Below, piece after piece: positions 1 to 12,336 of a stretch of DNA of 64,000 nucleotides (within the stretch, counting starts at the first letter, position 1; each line of letters begins with the position of its first letter). This DNA comes from Coniella vitis (taxonomy: Eukaryota; Ascomycota; Sordariomycetes; Diaporthales; Schizoparmaceae). A program made the translations under genes and the position numbers. The notes beneath the pieces were generated by a model. That model worked only from the letters and a program-made list of their open reading frames with translations, made no database searches and was not told the origin of the DNA. The stretch lies in contig WUJK01000003.1 of assembly GCA_011317545.1 (NCBI GenBank), positions 2,852,001 through 2,916,000 on the forward strand, written 5' to 3'.

Positions 1-658
1 TTTCCGGTGCTCAAGATTTTTGGCTTCGGTGACGGCTCGCAGAACATTGACGGCGAGGCTGGTGATGTGCTCTACGCTTCGTACCTGTCCATGGCGCGTG
101 CTGGTCTCGCTGCTCTTGAATTCTGGGACCCCAAGAGCCAGAAGTGGGGCCAGCCGCACTGTCAGGCACGCTTTGCGATCCTCAAGTCTTTTCTGCAAGC
201 AGGTCAGGATTTCTGCAAATTGGAGTCTTCTAAAGACGACTTGTCCGACCTCACGATCAAGCTTGACCGAGGTCTTATCCTGACCAAGGGTCGTCAAGGT
301 AACTGCTCTTCTCCTATGACAAGAACTGACCTTCTTGCGTCGCCACTGTCAAAGGATGCGATGACGCTAATTACTTTGTTTTGTAGCTGTTGGCGATTTC
401 CTGCAAAAAATCCACATCTACAAGTCCACTGCCGATGTTGAGACGGGTACTAGGTTCTTTGGAGATGAGATGTCTGGAGTTGGCTTGGAGTATTGGGGCA
501 CAAAGGTGCGTCAGGTTGTTCTGGCCAACAGGCAGCCTCGCAAGGTCTTTGTGCAAGCCAACACTTATCTCGACGAGAGTTCGGGCAAGGTGACTTGCAA
601 GCAGTACGAGCCTACGCTTGAGGGTGTAATTCAAAGTTGGGCGGAGAGGCAAGTATAG
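1..658 (+). CDS. Dipeptidyl peptidase III (M49), 3' end only
   Basis: This is the C-terminal part of a zinc-dependent dipeptidyl peptidase III, a mainly cytosolic enzyme that removes dipeptides from the N-terminus of short peptides and so acts downstream of the proteasome. The frame is open from base 1. Exons are 1-298 and 387-658, with an 88-nt intron (299-386) splitting an Ala codon (G|CT). Recognisable family stretches are GEAGDVLYASYLSMARAG, QPHCQARFAILK and, after the intron, VGDFLQKIHIYKSTADVE and RKVFVQANTYLD. The catalytic HELLGH and EECRA motifs lie upstream, outside the window. It converges on the eL6 gene. The assignment rests on these remembered conserved stretches; the family is quite certain, but the 5' end is missing. 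Confidence 0.88.
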
Positions 659-1245
659 TTCATAAGTCACCTAGAGAAAGCAATTACTTGGTCCCGTTCC
701 CGTACCTGCTCTCTGCCTCAAAATTCCGATTCTATGTGTCATATGTCGGTGGTGCATGCTTCGAGCGTGCAATTTTGCACAGCAATTTGTCGCCAGTGGA
801 AACTCATCACTTAGTGCACCATCGTGCACACGCCATTGTCACGAGACGTAGTCGCCATACTGCTTGTCCGTCCTCGGTCAGAACGACCGGCATCGCCACT
901 TGAGGGATTTAGACCCAGGAGAATCCTTTGACCGTCTTTTGGTTTCTCTTGTTTCTTTTTTCATGATCACTGGTGAAAGATAACCCTCATTACAGACGCC
1001 GCAAACGTGAAGATGCAATTGGCCAAGCCGTCCCTAATATCCGAGAGCCCCCTCAAGTGCCGCTCTTGTTAAACCCCTTCCCAAAAGCAAAAAGTTTCAT
1101 CTTCTTTTTGTCTGCCCGAGAGTAGGGGGAAGTTTTTTTGTTTGTGTCGTCTCGGTACGCCGCATCCTCCGAGCCACGCTGACTCCAAGACAGACCATCC
1201 AGTTCACCACCAACCAATCAACCTTTTGCAAATCCGGGTGAAGAT
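659..1245. other. Intergenic, convergent 3' ends of DPP III and eL6
   Basis: This 587-nt stretch holds the 3' flanks of two convergent genes. I see no open frame with coding character, no RNA gene and no repeat of note. It probably contains both polyadenylation regions. Confidence 0.6.
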
Positions 1246-2355
1246 TTACCACTTCATCTCGTGGGGCTTGTCGCCCTTGCGCAGGCTGAAGGTAGAGGCC
1301 AAGTAGCTGGCAAGGAACTCCACCTTCTTGATGTTGGCCAACAGAGCCTTGTCGATCGCCTTCTGGTCCGCTGCTCGGGTAGAGGAGACCTCCTTCTTCT
1401 ATTTGATTCAAGTCATGTTAGCATTTGCTCGTTGACCAGATATGTTCCAGCTCAACTCATCCACTGGTGACCAGGCTTTTTTCGTTTAAATCGCCCAGGT
1501 GTTCTCTGAACGTTTCGGGAGGATCGGATCGTACCTGTGGCTTCTCTCCCTGCTTGAAGAAAGCCTCCTCGCCGGCCTTCTCCTTGGCCTTCTCGCCAAC
1601 AAAGTACTTGGGCTGGGCGACCTCGTCAATCTTGGCGGTGTCGACACCGGCCAGGTCGATCTTCTGGGAGGTGGCGATGACGTAGCGGGCGTTGACTCTG
1701 CGCAGAGGCACACCGTTGATCTTGAAGGGGCCGGTGACGAGGAGGACACCCTGGTCGAGGGTCTTCAGGAGGACAACGCGCTTGCCACGGAAGCGACCGG
1801 CGAGCAGAATCAGGACGGTACCAGGCTGCAGGGTCTTGCGGGGTTGCCAGGCGCGGATGGCCTTGCGGACCTGTAGTTGTAGAAACTCCCACGTCAGTTT
1901 TCCTGTGCTCCTCTTTTGGTGTTGATGAGACGACGCAATCGCCGATTCCAATGTTTTTCTTCCAGAAATCACCCTGGTCCGTCGCATCGCATTCGAGCTT
2001 GTCAATCGTCGAGCTTATCTTCTTCGCTGCCGGCGTCGATATTCTTTCGTGTCGATTCGGTCTGGTGCCGTGTCTTCTGGGGCCACTTGACCCTCGTAGG
2101 CTGACTCTCGAATGCGTGATAGCGACTCGTCCCCATCGATGATTCCGTCTCTTGCTGGCGATGCGTTCGCCCCTCAATCTTCGTCCCGCTCCGAACCAAA
2201 TAGAAAAGTCTCGAGATTCCAGGTGTGCAATCGAAACATACCTTGCGAGGCTGGGCATCATCCTCAGCAGGGTACCACTTCTGAGCCTTCTCGGAGTGGT
2301 GAGGGACCGACCGCTCGCCCTTGCCGAACTTCTTGGTCTCAACCTTGGCCGACAT
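1246..2355 (-). CDS. RPL6: 60S ribosomal protein eL6 (L6)
   Basis: Structural protein of the large cytosolic ribosomal subunit, 200 residues, in the usual fungal range. Exons in transcript order are 2355-2242, 1870-1535 and 1398-1246; all junctions are phase 0. The start MSAKVETKKFGKGERS is the first ATG of the open frame. Diagnostic eL6 stretches are LQPGTVLILLAGRFRGKRVV, GPFKINGVPLRRVNARYVIA and the C-terminal SYLASTFSLRKGDKPHEMKW. The first intron (1871-2241, 371 nt) is long for a fungal gene; ribosomal protein introns are known hosts for snoRNAs, but I could not recognise a convincing box C/D or H/ACA RNA there. The gene is divergent from the Rpn13 gene, with 579 nt between start codons. 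Confidence 0.95.
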
Positions 2356-2934
2356 TTTGGTGCTGGATGATTTGCAAAAAGGAAGGTCAGTTGCCAATGT
2401 AAAATGTCAAAGAGAGAGACCAAGCAAGGGGAAAATACGAACAAGTTCGTTTGGTAGTATGTTGTCGTTGACTGATTGAACTGGCGGGCGATACCGCTTA
2501 GAAAATGGCTACACTGCTTCAAGTGGACTGAAAATTGGGTGTGGGTTGGTCAAGTGGCGCACGTGATTTTTTCGCTCGCCGGCGAACATGAACATGACAG
2601 GGGAGTGAGAAATCTTATGTAAGTAGAATGCGGGAGAAAAAATTGCGGGCCGCTCACGTCTATCCCCAGTAAGCGCTAGCCACAGCCAGCTGGCTGCCAG
2701 CTCTACCACCTGGTAGATCCAACGGTAGCCAAGCGCGCTAGATCCCTGTCCGCAACACGTCAGGGACGAAGCAGCCTACTGTTGCTATTACGAGCTTCTT
2801 ATGCTACAAGCTACCATCATCAAACAACGACTTTGATTCGACAAAACACATTTCGCATCCGCGACTTTCTGTCAACCCGTATCCTCTCTTATCACATACT
2901 CATAAGCAGTTGGTGGTCACACGCGATTTCCGCC
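2356..2934. promoter_or_regulatory. Divergent promoter region, eL6 / Rpn13
   Basis: The 579 nt between two divergent start codons must contain both promoters, unless regulatory elements lie farther away. It includes a CACGTG E-box-like hexamer near 2557-2564, of the kind bound by Cbf1-type bHLH factors. Whether it is used cannot be told from sequence. There is no ORF of note. Confidence 0.45.
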
Positions 2935-4625
2935 ATGTCGATCCAACCTCTGCTCACCTTCAAGGCCGGCATCTGCGAGGTCGACGTGAGTGTCCTGGCT
3001 TCCCGGCTTGAACGCCCCTCTACTGACAACTTGCTATAGCAATCTTCGAAACCATACAAAGTGAAACCGTCACCACGACCGGGTTACATCTATCTTTACC
3101 AAGGCTCCGACGATGGTATGCAGATACGCTTTGCATTCTCAAGCTGTGTTTATTCCCGACCTGTTTTCGCCTAATGTCTCTAACCGCTCCGTAGATCTCA
3201 CGCACTTCTGCTGGCGCGAACGCAGCGCCCCCGTCGACCAGCCCGAGCTCGACCTCACAATGATTCCTACCGATGGCTCCTTCCTACCCGTAGAGCCCCC
3301 ATCATCAGCACCGTCCACAGCCAAGACTCAGGGCCGCATTTTTGTTCTCAAGTTCGAATCCTCGTCTACACGTCACCTTTTTTGGTTGCAGTCGCATCCC
3401 CAACATTCCGGCGGTGATCCCACGTGGTTGAGCCCCCGTGACCGCAAGATTGGCGAGATTGTCAACCAGCTACTACAAGGCGAGGATGTCGACATTAACG
3501 CGGAGCTAGCCTCGCTGCGAAGTTCCGGTGGTGGTGATTCGGGTCGCCGAGATAACGATGGCGATGAAGCCATGGATGATGCAGACACTCATGGCGGTGC
3601 TGAACACCTTGAGCCTGGTAGTGGTGGTGCCGGCGCAGATGCTACCGGAGGTGACGTCAGGGAAGAGGGCGAGGAATCGAGAGAGGGGGGTGCAGACGGC
3701 GCAAGAGCGTAGGTTTCATTTTCCCTCCATGTCGGTTGCCTACCAGACCCCGTCTGTAGGCTGCAATTTTCACGAGTGCACAAGCCAGAAGCAATCTCGA
3801 AGACAAAGCCCTTAATCAGCGAGAGGACGAATACCTGCTTAGGCATCTTGGGCGTGATGCCAGAGGCCAATCAAAAAGGGAAACGGGCATGTGGATACGG
3901 CGTATGATTGGTGTACCATTAGATATGATTCATGAAGAAAGAATGGACTTGACGGCAGCAGACATCAGCATCACTTTTCGCTTGTCCAATGGCAATGACA
4001 CCCCTTGTTTTCGAAGCCTTGCTCTGAATCGTTTCACCTCGATGCAACATATGTGCTGACAATTCTCATTCCCAGAGCAAGTGCCATGCCTGCCGATGCC
4101 CAAGAAGCAGTACGGAATTTCCTAGCCTCGCTACAAGGCGGCCCAGGCGGTCAACACGAAGATCCTCAGGGCAAGCTCTACCCTGTCCTCAATGACCTCC
4201 TTGAGACATCTACCACCGTGCCCATGCTGGCTGCAGCCGACGAGGCCTACGTTGACAACCTCCTTTCCTTCCTTCCACCCGTCGTCCTCGTTCTCGCGCA
4301 GCAAGGCGCTTCCTCTGGTGACACAATCGAGAACGAGCCGTCAGCGGAGTCCACAGCAGCCGCCCTGGCGACCATGAGCATTGCGCAAAAGAAGTCGCTT
4401 GTGGAAAAGGTTCTACGCAGCCCGCAATTTCACCAGAGTCTTGCAAGTTTGAGCGTGGCGTTGCGCGAGGGTGGATTGCCGAGTATCTCTGAGGCGCTCA
4501 GGGTCAAGGTGCAGAATGGTGGGCTTGTGAGAGGGGGGAGTATGCCGCTTGGTGGAGGGGATGCTATTGAGGCTTTCGTAGAGGGGATTAAGAAGGGTGT
4601 ACAGGAGAAGCAGCAGCAGCAGTAG
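2935..4625 (+). CDS. RPN13: Proteasomal ubiquitin receptor Rpn13/ADRM1
   Basis: Subunit of the 19S proteasome cap that binds ubiquitin and, in animals and many fungi, recruits the deubiquitinase UCH37. Model: exons 2935-2985, 3040-3115, 3195-3708 and 4076-4625, giving 396 residues with all phases consistent. Residues 1 to about 115 form the Pru domain (LTFKAGIC, GYIYLYQGSDDDLTHFCWRE, IFVLKFESSSTRHLFWLQ). An acidic Gly/Asp/Glu-rich linker follows. The last exon encodes the C-terminal DEUBAD/UCH37-binding domain (LYPVLNDLLETSTTVPMLAA, SIAQKKSLVEKVLRSPQFHQ, LREGGLPSISEAL), which Saccharomyces Rpn13 lacks. The third intron (367 nt) separates the two domains, and reading through it meets TAG at 3710-3712. 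Family certain; exon 3/4 junction likely. Confidence 0.9.
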
Positions 4626-5204
4626 GAGGAGTGGCAGTGTGAATGTGCGTAGTCTTGTTAGCTGTTGGGAAGATTAGATTCCAGAACTTTTGCAGGTTGG
4701 TAAGTGGGCTTCCCTGAAGAGACGGCCATTCCACCAAATGCGCAGAATATATAAACAGTGCTTTAGATGTTGGAGACTCTTCATGTAAAAGCATCTTGAC
4801 TGCGAATGGGAAGTTGATCAGCTCCTCTCCACAGCGCAGACGCCGTCGAAGGGAATTTTGAGGTGAGTCAAGGTTTATTGAGCTGAGGTATGGAGCAGCC
4901 CTTGACGACTTGCACCAAGACTTGAAGTCATGAAAGACAGTTCAGCTTCTATGTGCCCTACTCCCCGATTCAATGTCACCGACCAAACGCAGAGAGCGAG
5001 GCCTCGGCGTACACACCCTAGCTGCTCGTAGGATATGAATGAGGGGCGCTCCGGGGGCATTGACACCATACCAGGTCTAGACTACATATTTCAGTCATAA
5101 CGACAATTAATCATTCATCAAAAGAATATCACCAGTATCGGCTGCCTAAGTGTGATGCCCCCGAAATTGGTAAGAACCTGGTAGCAACCTCTTCTCATTC
5201 TAGA

Positions 5205-5402
5205 TCACTTAACCGCCATGATATCTCCAAAATTCTCGTCTTCCAGCTTCTCATCAAAGTCGAGCGCCCAGGTCTCGTGTGTTCTGAGAGCGAGACAGGC
5301 CACGCGAAGCGAATCGGGGTTCTTGGAGGGATTGATGTTGCATGGACGTAAGCAACTAGACTTGCAGAAAAGGGCTTGGCTTTACGCAGCCTGTCCGCTC
5401 AT
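5205..5402 (-). other. Possible small coding exon, unknown protein
   Basis: On the minus strand a frame ending at TGA 5205-5207 reads like real protein (for example PSKNPDSLRVACLALRTHE and DFDEKLEDENFGDIM), unlike the low-complexity noise around it. Joining it in phase to an upstream ATG at 5402 (exon 5386-5402) would need an intron of only 30 nt, which is shorter than fungal introns normally are, so that model is probably wrong. The true 5' structure, if this is a gene at all, is unresolved. I do not recognise the protein. Confidence 0.25.
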
Positions 5403-5804
5403 GGTACTCTTGTTGTGACACACTTGGCGCTTTGCTCGGTTGATTTGATGGCTGATGGACGGAAAAGAAATCGCTCCAGACCATTTGTTGCCGCCTTTGA
5501 AGGTTCAAACGTTTTGCGCAACAAGCGGGCGAAAACTGCAGCTGCTAGGTCAGGGCAATGATCGCCTACCGTCCAATTCAAGCCTTTATTATTGGTCATT
5601 CAGTGAGTGAGGGGGCAAGTACCTGTGACAGTGCCCAGGAAAAGGCCACCCACACCCACACCCCGTGGGACTTGACGGGCGTACCTACGTTACATAGTAC
5701 AGCAAGTATGCACTCTGATGTACAGCACAGGCGGGCAAGAGTTGCGGTACCTCGGGAGCACGACAGCAAGCTGACCAGAGACTGGAGAACCCGGCAGGAT
5801 CACA

Positions 5805-5850
5805 CGCGCACACACGTCCACACGCCCACACGCCCACACGCCCACAGCCC
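5805..5850. repeat. Short tandem repeat, CACACGCC-like
   Basis: Imperfect tandem copies of an 8-nt CACACGCC unit in a C/A-rich strand, in intergenic DNA. It is probably a simple-sequence tract. Confidence 0.7.
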
Positions 5851-8800
5851 TATGGTCCAACACTACCGGAGAAATCGTCACGTAGTATCCATCACCTGCA
5901 GCCGGGGCTTCTTCGGTGCTCCTCACCATTCTTTTTTGGAGATTGGAGATTGTTTTATTGAGAGCAAGATGGAAGTTGGAAAACGCTGGTGGGGGTCCAA
6001 CAGAATCGCGCCGTAACGCACCGTAACGCACGGCAAATGCTAGATATGTACTATATACACAAGATGAGGTGGTTGTACACAGAGTACTTAGAGTCTTGTC
6101 AAGCAGATCATCTGGGCGGGGCTGGGGTCGCTGTTACTTGTCGCAAAATAAGCATAGCCATTTCAGGAGAACCTGTATGCCAAGGCTAGCCCGCCAAGCG
6201 ACGGACGGACAAGTACATGGAGAGTCGAGGTAGCCTGTAGCCAACAAGACAGTCTAGACCAAGGTGGATCGGATATATGTCTTTTCTACATAGTTCTATG
6301 GCAACTTTAGTACGGCTTTGACATCTATGCGGACGGGTCGTCACTCGGGAGAAGAAGTCGCGGAAGGAAAAGCTAGATATGCTGGGCAACCAGGAGAATC
6401 AGTACCATGTAGCGGAATAGTCTGAGGCCATCCTGGCAGCCTAGGCACTGCTTATTATGAATACCTACTATTTAAGTCTGTGCCGTTGGGGTACTACCTG
6501 GTATAGTAGTGCCCAGCCTGCCGCCCTGCCAGGGTACTATGTACCTCACTGATTAGGCTGGAACAGCCAACGCTTGTAATGGTGTGATGACCGTTATGGC
6601 GCAGGGAAAGAGGAAAGAAGAACAACAAGAAGAAGCAACATGAGCATGTTGGCGTGCTATTGTGTTCTCATGCATCCAACGGCTCGAGCAATGTAACGCA
6701 ATTGAAACATCAGCGCGACCCACCGAGGTGGATTCTGTGCAACATACCAGGAGACCCAACGAATGAATGGTAACAGGCCGTCTAGCGGTAGCTTTGTCTT
6801 TCGGATTCCATATGCACATATCCTATTGTAGAAGATGAACAGGTTGTCAGCTTGCAGTCGTCGCCTGGAAGGCCACTGTATATGCCGTTAATAGTTCCAG
6901 GGGTGGTTGGCTGCCACTGGCCGTAGAAGGTCGGCTAGAAGGAATTCGTGGTGGTGGTACAGTACTAAGTATGAATTTTTTTAGTGCTGCAAGTCAGATA
7001 AGATGCGCCCCAAAGAACCAAACCCAAACCCTGGCTTGGCCATGTGGTTCTGTCTCGTGGCTGTCGGACGCACTGTAAGTACCATGTACCCCATACTCGA
7101 GCGCAGAAGCACAGCGCGAGACGTCGTGTCTAATTGGACCCGGCATTCTGGACTCGAGTAACCACAAAGAGAGGGGAGAGTCATGGGTCATGCAACCCTG
7201 CGGCCACTCAACTCTATGTGCGAATACTGTATCATACTGTGCTGCGTTCTTGGCAGCCTGGTGCTTTCGACGATGAGTCGAGATCTCCCGCAGGGCTTTT
7301 AACATGCATACTAGTATGTAGCTTGGTAGGGTACCAAGGTGGTCGCTCTAGATTTTTGGCCTTCGGAATTGGGGCGCGGCACGCTTACAGGGACACTATA
7401 TTATACGCAGCACTCCTTCATAGCTGGACTGATCTCGCCAGCAGGAAGGCGAGCCGTCCTATTGCAGAGTGATACAGTGGATGATATAGCACTTTGACAC
7501 CTGCAGCGGCTGGCCTGCGTGTGCTCAGCTAACTATAAGTATAATATAATAAACAAACTTATCTTTTTGGCAGAAAGGGAAACAGCATTGGAACAAATTA
7601 GGGTTTGACAGGAGCCCCTTCCTGGATACGTGTCTACAACACCGTGTACAGAGCATGTACAAAGCAGATCGGCCGGGCTAGGCGCACGTCTTGGCTACCC
7701 CGGCAACCTGGCTACTATTGTAGAAAGGGTCGAATGCCGTCCAATATTGTTGAATCTGCTGGGTCCCGAGGTCGACAAAAGCATCTTGTTCTTTAGCCAT
7801 GTTCCAGTAGCACGTGCAGAGCCTGCGGTGCCTTGCGCCTTCCCGTCCGAAACAACAACAATACTATGTAATGATAACAACACAGGGGCTCATTCCAGCA
7901 AGAGCGGCTCCCCGTCACCTGCGTCGTCATTTCTTTCGTTTTTGCGATCGAGTCGCTCCTGCCTCCGAATCCCGCGAGCCTTCTCTGCAGCGCACACAGT
8001 GCTCAGTACCTAGGTACCTACTGCCCTTCTCTGCTTATTTGCAGGTGGCCGCTCAGCCTAACGACGTAAACGGTTACGCCCAGCCTGCCCACCGGAGGGC
8101 ATGCCCGCCCCACTGTCCCCCATGTTCCTTGGGGAACAGTGGGAATTAGGCAAACTGCCCCGGCTCTGCAGCCGCCACTGCGCCGCCGTCTCTCATGTTG
8201 TGCCAGACCCCGTGAGCGCCCCCAAATGAGCCAAATGGCGCAGACCCCTCTACGCCACCTGCTTGCTGCTGCTGCCCTGGAATTGCATGTCGAGGATGAG
8301 GAACGCGGAACGAAGCGGCAACCCAAAGACTCCAGGCTTAGCATAGCAATTCCCAGCACTGTGTTGCGCATATTTCGCTCGCTTGGTCTTCAGATACTGT
8401 ACTTCTGTTGGTGCTGCTGCTGCGCCGCTTGGCAAGCATCGTTCCAAGTCGCTGATCCCAACCAACGCTGCTCCTTTACTTTGCTATACTACTATGTACT
8501 AGCCTCCGCACATCTGGCAGCTTCTTTCCGCCGGATCTCGCCAAGTCGCCAGGCACCGCTTCGACCTCGTCGCTTTTCTGCTCCTCTCCTTCTCCCTACC
8601 CACTCGCTGATTCGTCTCCATCGTCTCCATCGTCTCGCCGTCCCATCCGGCCTTCTTCATCCTCTCTCCCAACCTTCCTTCCATAAATCCGAGCTGCTCC
8701 CGGGATAAACGGCTACAGCTGTATCGGCGATATCCAATCAAGGCGATTTCGACGGTTCCAACCCTTCCTGCGCGTTCTAAACTTGTCCTTGACAGACACC

Positions 8801-9032
8801 CGTCTTGCGTCCCACCGTCCGCCAGTCTCGCGACGGCTGCTCCGGCTCTGTAACCGTACCGATTTTCCATTTTCGCCAAGCGGGTTCAACCCCGAGAACT
8901 GCACATTCCGAATGTTGAGACCTCAAGTATCAGCGTCTCCCTGAGCTCCTGGGTTCGACAGGCTAGCCGGCCCGGCTCTCGCCCGCCCGACCTCCACCCT
9001 CACAGGCACTTTACTGCCTCAACGCCCGCGCC

Positions 9033-11776
9033 ATGTCTGGTTTCATGAAGAAGTTGCGAAGCGCCAGCACAGTAAGTCGACCTTGAACATATGATCGGCA
9101 CGTTACAAGCTACCGCGCGGCAGAGGAGGCCGCGCTCTTTTTGCGCCTTGTACAGAATACCGATAAAAGACGCACCATTGAGACGTTGCTGACCAGGAAT
9201 TGAAGGGCGCTTCCACGATCCCTAAGGATGCCACTCTCAAATCGAAAAAGGACGAACCACCCCAGGAGAAGACCCCCTTGGAAAAGATGCTGCAAAATGC
9301 TGGCCCACTACGGGAAGACGGCAGTGATAAATTCTTTGGACTCGAAAATGTGAGTTCCGTCTGTTCTGAGACTTTGATAATGCTGAAGGTTACTGTTGCT
9401 GATGCACTGATTTAGTTCGGAAACACTTGGTATGGGCCTGACTCTGGTTCCTGGTACTTCTGTTTCGCATACTGACAGTTGCACAGTTATTGTAATTCGA
9501 TCGTACAAGCGCTCTACTACTGCGACACATTCCGGGATAACGTTGTTAACTACCCACCGCCCTCTTCTCTTCAACACCCCAGCGGGAAGACACGCAAAGT
9601 CAACGTTACAATCAGACCACCCATTGCTGCCAACGCGGCCTCGGCGAATAAGCAAAAGCCCCTGACTGCCAGTCAAGCCTTGAAACAGAGGCAACAAATA
9701 AATTCGGGTCAGTTGCCGCCTGGGCAGCAGAGACCAGAGGATAAACCAGACTCCCCAGAGTATAAGAAGAAGCAGGCCATGATCAAGGGGCCAGTCCTAG
9801 AATTGGGACAAGAAAACAGCGGTCTTTATGGGATGGAGGAAAGCACGTTTACAGGTCTTAAGGACATCTTCACTGCATTGATTGAGAGCGATACTCGAAC
9901 CGGCGTGCTGAGTCCTCAGCGATTTCTGGAGATCTTCAAGAGGGACAACGAAGCTTTTCGAAACCAAAATCACCAGGATGCGCACGAGTTCTACGGCTTG
10001 GTCCTCAACGACGTCATTTCCAACGTCGAGGCGAGCGCAAAATTGCTACAGGAAGCCGAAGCGTCCTCTCCGAACGGACTAACACAATCCCTCGATAACG
10101 CACTTGGCGCATCGGCGGCGTTGATGAAGGCCCAGCAGACTGCAGCGGGATTATCATCAGGTACCGGCTGGGTACATGACATATTCGAGGGTCTCTTGAC
10201 TTCGGAAACGAAATGTCTGGCATGTGAAACCACTTCTCAAAGGGATGAAACCTTTCTGGACCTCTCCATCGACCTGGAGGAGCATTCGTCGGTGACCTCA
10301 TGCCTGAGGAAGTTCTCGGATGACGAGGTGCTATGTGAAAGGAACAAATTCCACTGTGACCACTGTGGCGGTTTACAGGAGGCTGAGAAGCGGATGAAGA
10401 TCAAGAAACTGCCTAAAGTGCTCGCCCTGCATCTGAAACGGTTCAAATATACTGAAGATTTCACGCGGTTACAGAAACTCTTCCACCGCGTCGTCTACCC
10501 ATACCACTTGCGCATGTTCAACACGACGGACGAGGCAGAGGACCCTGACCGGATGTACGAACTGTATGCCGTAGTCATACATATTGGAGGCAACGCCTAC
10601 CATGGTCACTATGTTTCTGTCATCAAAACTCCAGACAGAGGCTGGCTTTTGTTCGATGACGAGATGGTGGAGCCCGTCGACAAGCACTTTGTGCGCAACT
10701 TTTTTGGAGACAAGCCAGGTATGGCTTGCGCTTACGTCTTGTTTTACCAAGAAACAACACACGAAAAGGTCGTGGCTGAGCAAGAAGAAGAAGGTCTAGA
10801 AGACGTCAGGATCGAACGCGAAAAAGCAGACCTTGCTCTAGATCGGCTCAAGACCAATGGGAATGCGGACTTCAGATCTCCGCTGACTAGGCAGTTCACA
10901 ACACCCACCACTCCAACAGACGATAAGGATAGCTTTGCTATACTCGATCATGCCGAGACCGCTCCGGGGATCCTGGATATACCACCTATCCCACCAATCC
11001 CTGATAATATCAACCAGGACATCCAGAACTCACCTTTGAGTGCTGCATCTCTATCGTCGCCTGTAGCAGTTGAACCTTCTACTCCAATCACAGCATTCAA
11101 GGTGAATGCCGTGCTATCACCCAGGTCGATCAAGGAAGATAAGAAGGCTGAGAAGAAGGAGCAGAAAGCTGCAGAAAAGGAACAAAAGGCTGCAGAAAAG
11201 GCACGCAAGATACAGGAGAAAGAAGCGGCGAAAGAAGAAGACAAACGTCGCAAGGAAAGTGCCAAACAACGACAACAAGTTTACAAAAAGAACGACGAAG
11301 ACTTGCAAAAAGCATTAGCCGAGAGCCAGGCCATGTCAATTGTGGAGGAGAAGCAACGCAAGAAGAGCATGGCTGCGGACGCAGTCCCAGCTAGCCCCTC
11401 AACACCTAGTACTTTCAGCCCTCTCTTGAACCGCACAAACAGAGGAAGCAGGTCAATCAGTCGCAAATCTTTGAGCATTAGCTGGCTTGGGGGTTCCAAC
11501 AAAGACAAAAGCAAGGACAAGGACAAGGATGATATGCACGCCATTAATGAGAATGGCAAAGAGTACGAGCCTGATGCAGAACCACAGGCTGAACGCGAGA
11601 GCGAGCCTTCTGAATCGGCCGTGACTTTTAACGCGGTTGAGTATAACGGGAGCGAGGGTGCGCGCACCTCGTCAAATGTAGACAGGGCCCAGGAGAGACC
11701 AGACTCTTCAAAGCAGGCACTTAAAGAGCGCTTCAGCTTCAGCCTTGGAAAGAAGAAGAGCAGTGTATTCTCCTGA
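9033..11776 (+). CDS. creB: CreB-type ubiquitin C-terminal hydrolase (C19)
   Basis: Cysteine protease that removes ubiquitin; in Aspergillus CreB works with the WD40 protein CreC in carbon catabolite repression and permease turnover. Model: exons 9033-9071, 9197-9349, 9416-9429 and 9487-11776, giving 831 residues. TPLEKMLQNAGPLREDGSDKFFGLEN precedes the Cys box FGNTCYCNSIVQALYYC; catalytic Cys69 is encoded across the junction of a 14-nt microexon and the last exon. A zinc ribbon is formed by CLACETTSQRDE and CDHCGG. The His box is NAYHGHYVSVI (active His about residue 443), followed by WLLFDDEMVEP with the Asp. After the catalytic domain comes a Lys/Glu-rich coiled-coil-like segment (about 11110-11330) and a Ser-rich tail. 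The family is secure; the CreB orthology is inferred from the N-terminal segment and domain order. Confidence 0.9.
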
Positions 11777-12298
11777 GACAGCCGACTGTCTTGCACCCTA
11801 CAGATCAGCCAATTTATTGCGGGTACCGAGTCACCGTTGATGGCGTTCCTGGATGGGGTTTTATGTTTTCTTTCATGGATTTAGTGCTTGGGATACCATG
11901 GCGGATTTGTTATTTTTCTTCGGAAGCCAATGGAACTATGGCTAAAAAGCAAGACAGGTTAAGGCTTGGACTGATAGGGAGTTTCATGTTATGGCACGTT
12001 TGGTCACCTATCTGTTGGGTCTCGTATTGCTGCCATGTGGTATTCCCGGACAAAAACGCGCGCGTACTCGCATCAACCGGGAGTTTTGTCTGCCACAGGA
12101 AAAGACATACTGGATGCTGTATGTATTTGGCTAGCCAGAGCCGGTGCTTGGTTGAGTTTTGTGATTACTACGTACATACATACAGTACAGGTTGTGTAGG
12201 ATACAGCTGACGCCGAACACTGGTAGTTGTACATATTTATGTATCTTGTCACAATACGCTTCTTCGATCAATACGGACTGCTCTGCACACATACACAT

Positions 12299-12336
<38 letters not shown>

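Larger units (their letters stand above)
4626..9032. other. Gene-poor intergenic region, 4.4 kb
   Basis: No gene here can be supported firmly. Open frames are short, overlapping and rich in R/S/P/H, as expected of GC-rich non-coding DNA. It holds an 8-mer-type tandem repeat near 5805-5850, four copies of the TACTATGTA/TACATAGTA 9-mer (5691, 6535, 7862, 8490), a TACCTAGGTA palindrome at 8007-8016, and a pyrimidine-rich stretch about 8520-8700 that probably belongs to the creB promoter or 5' leader. A doubtful coding exon on the minus strand at 5205-5402 is listed separately. Confidence 0.55.
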
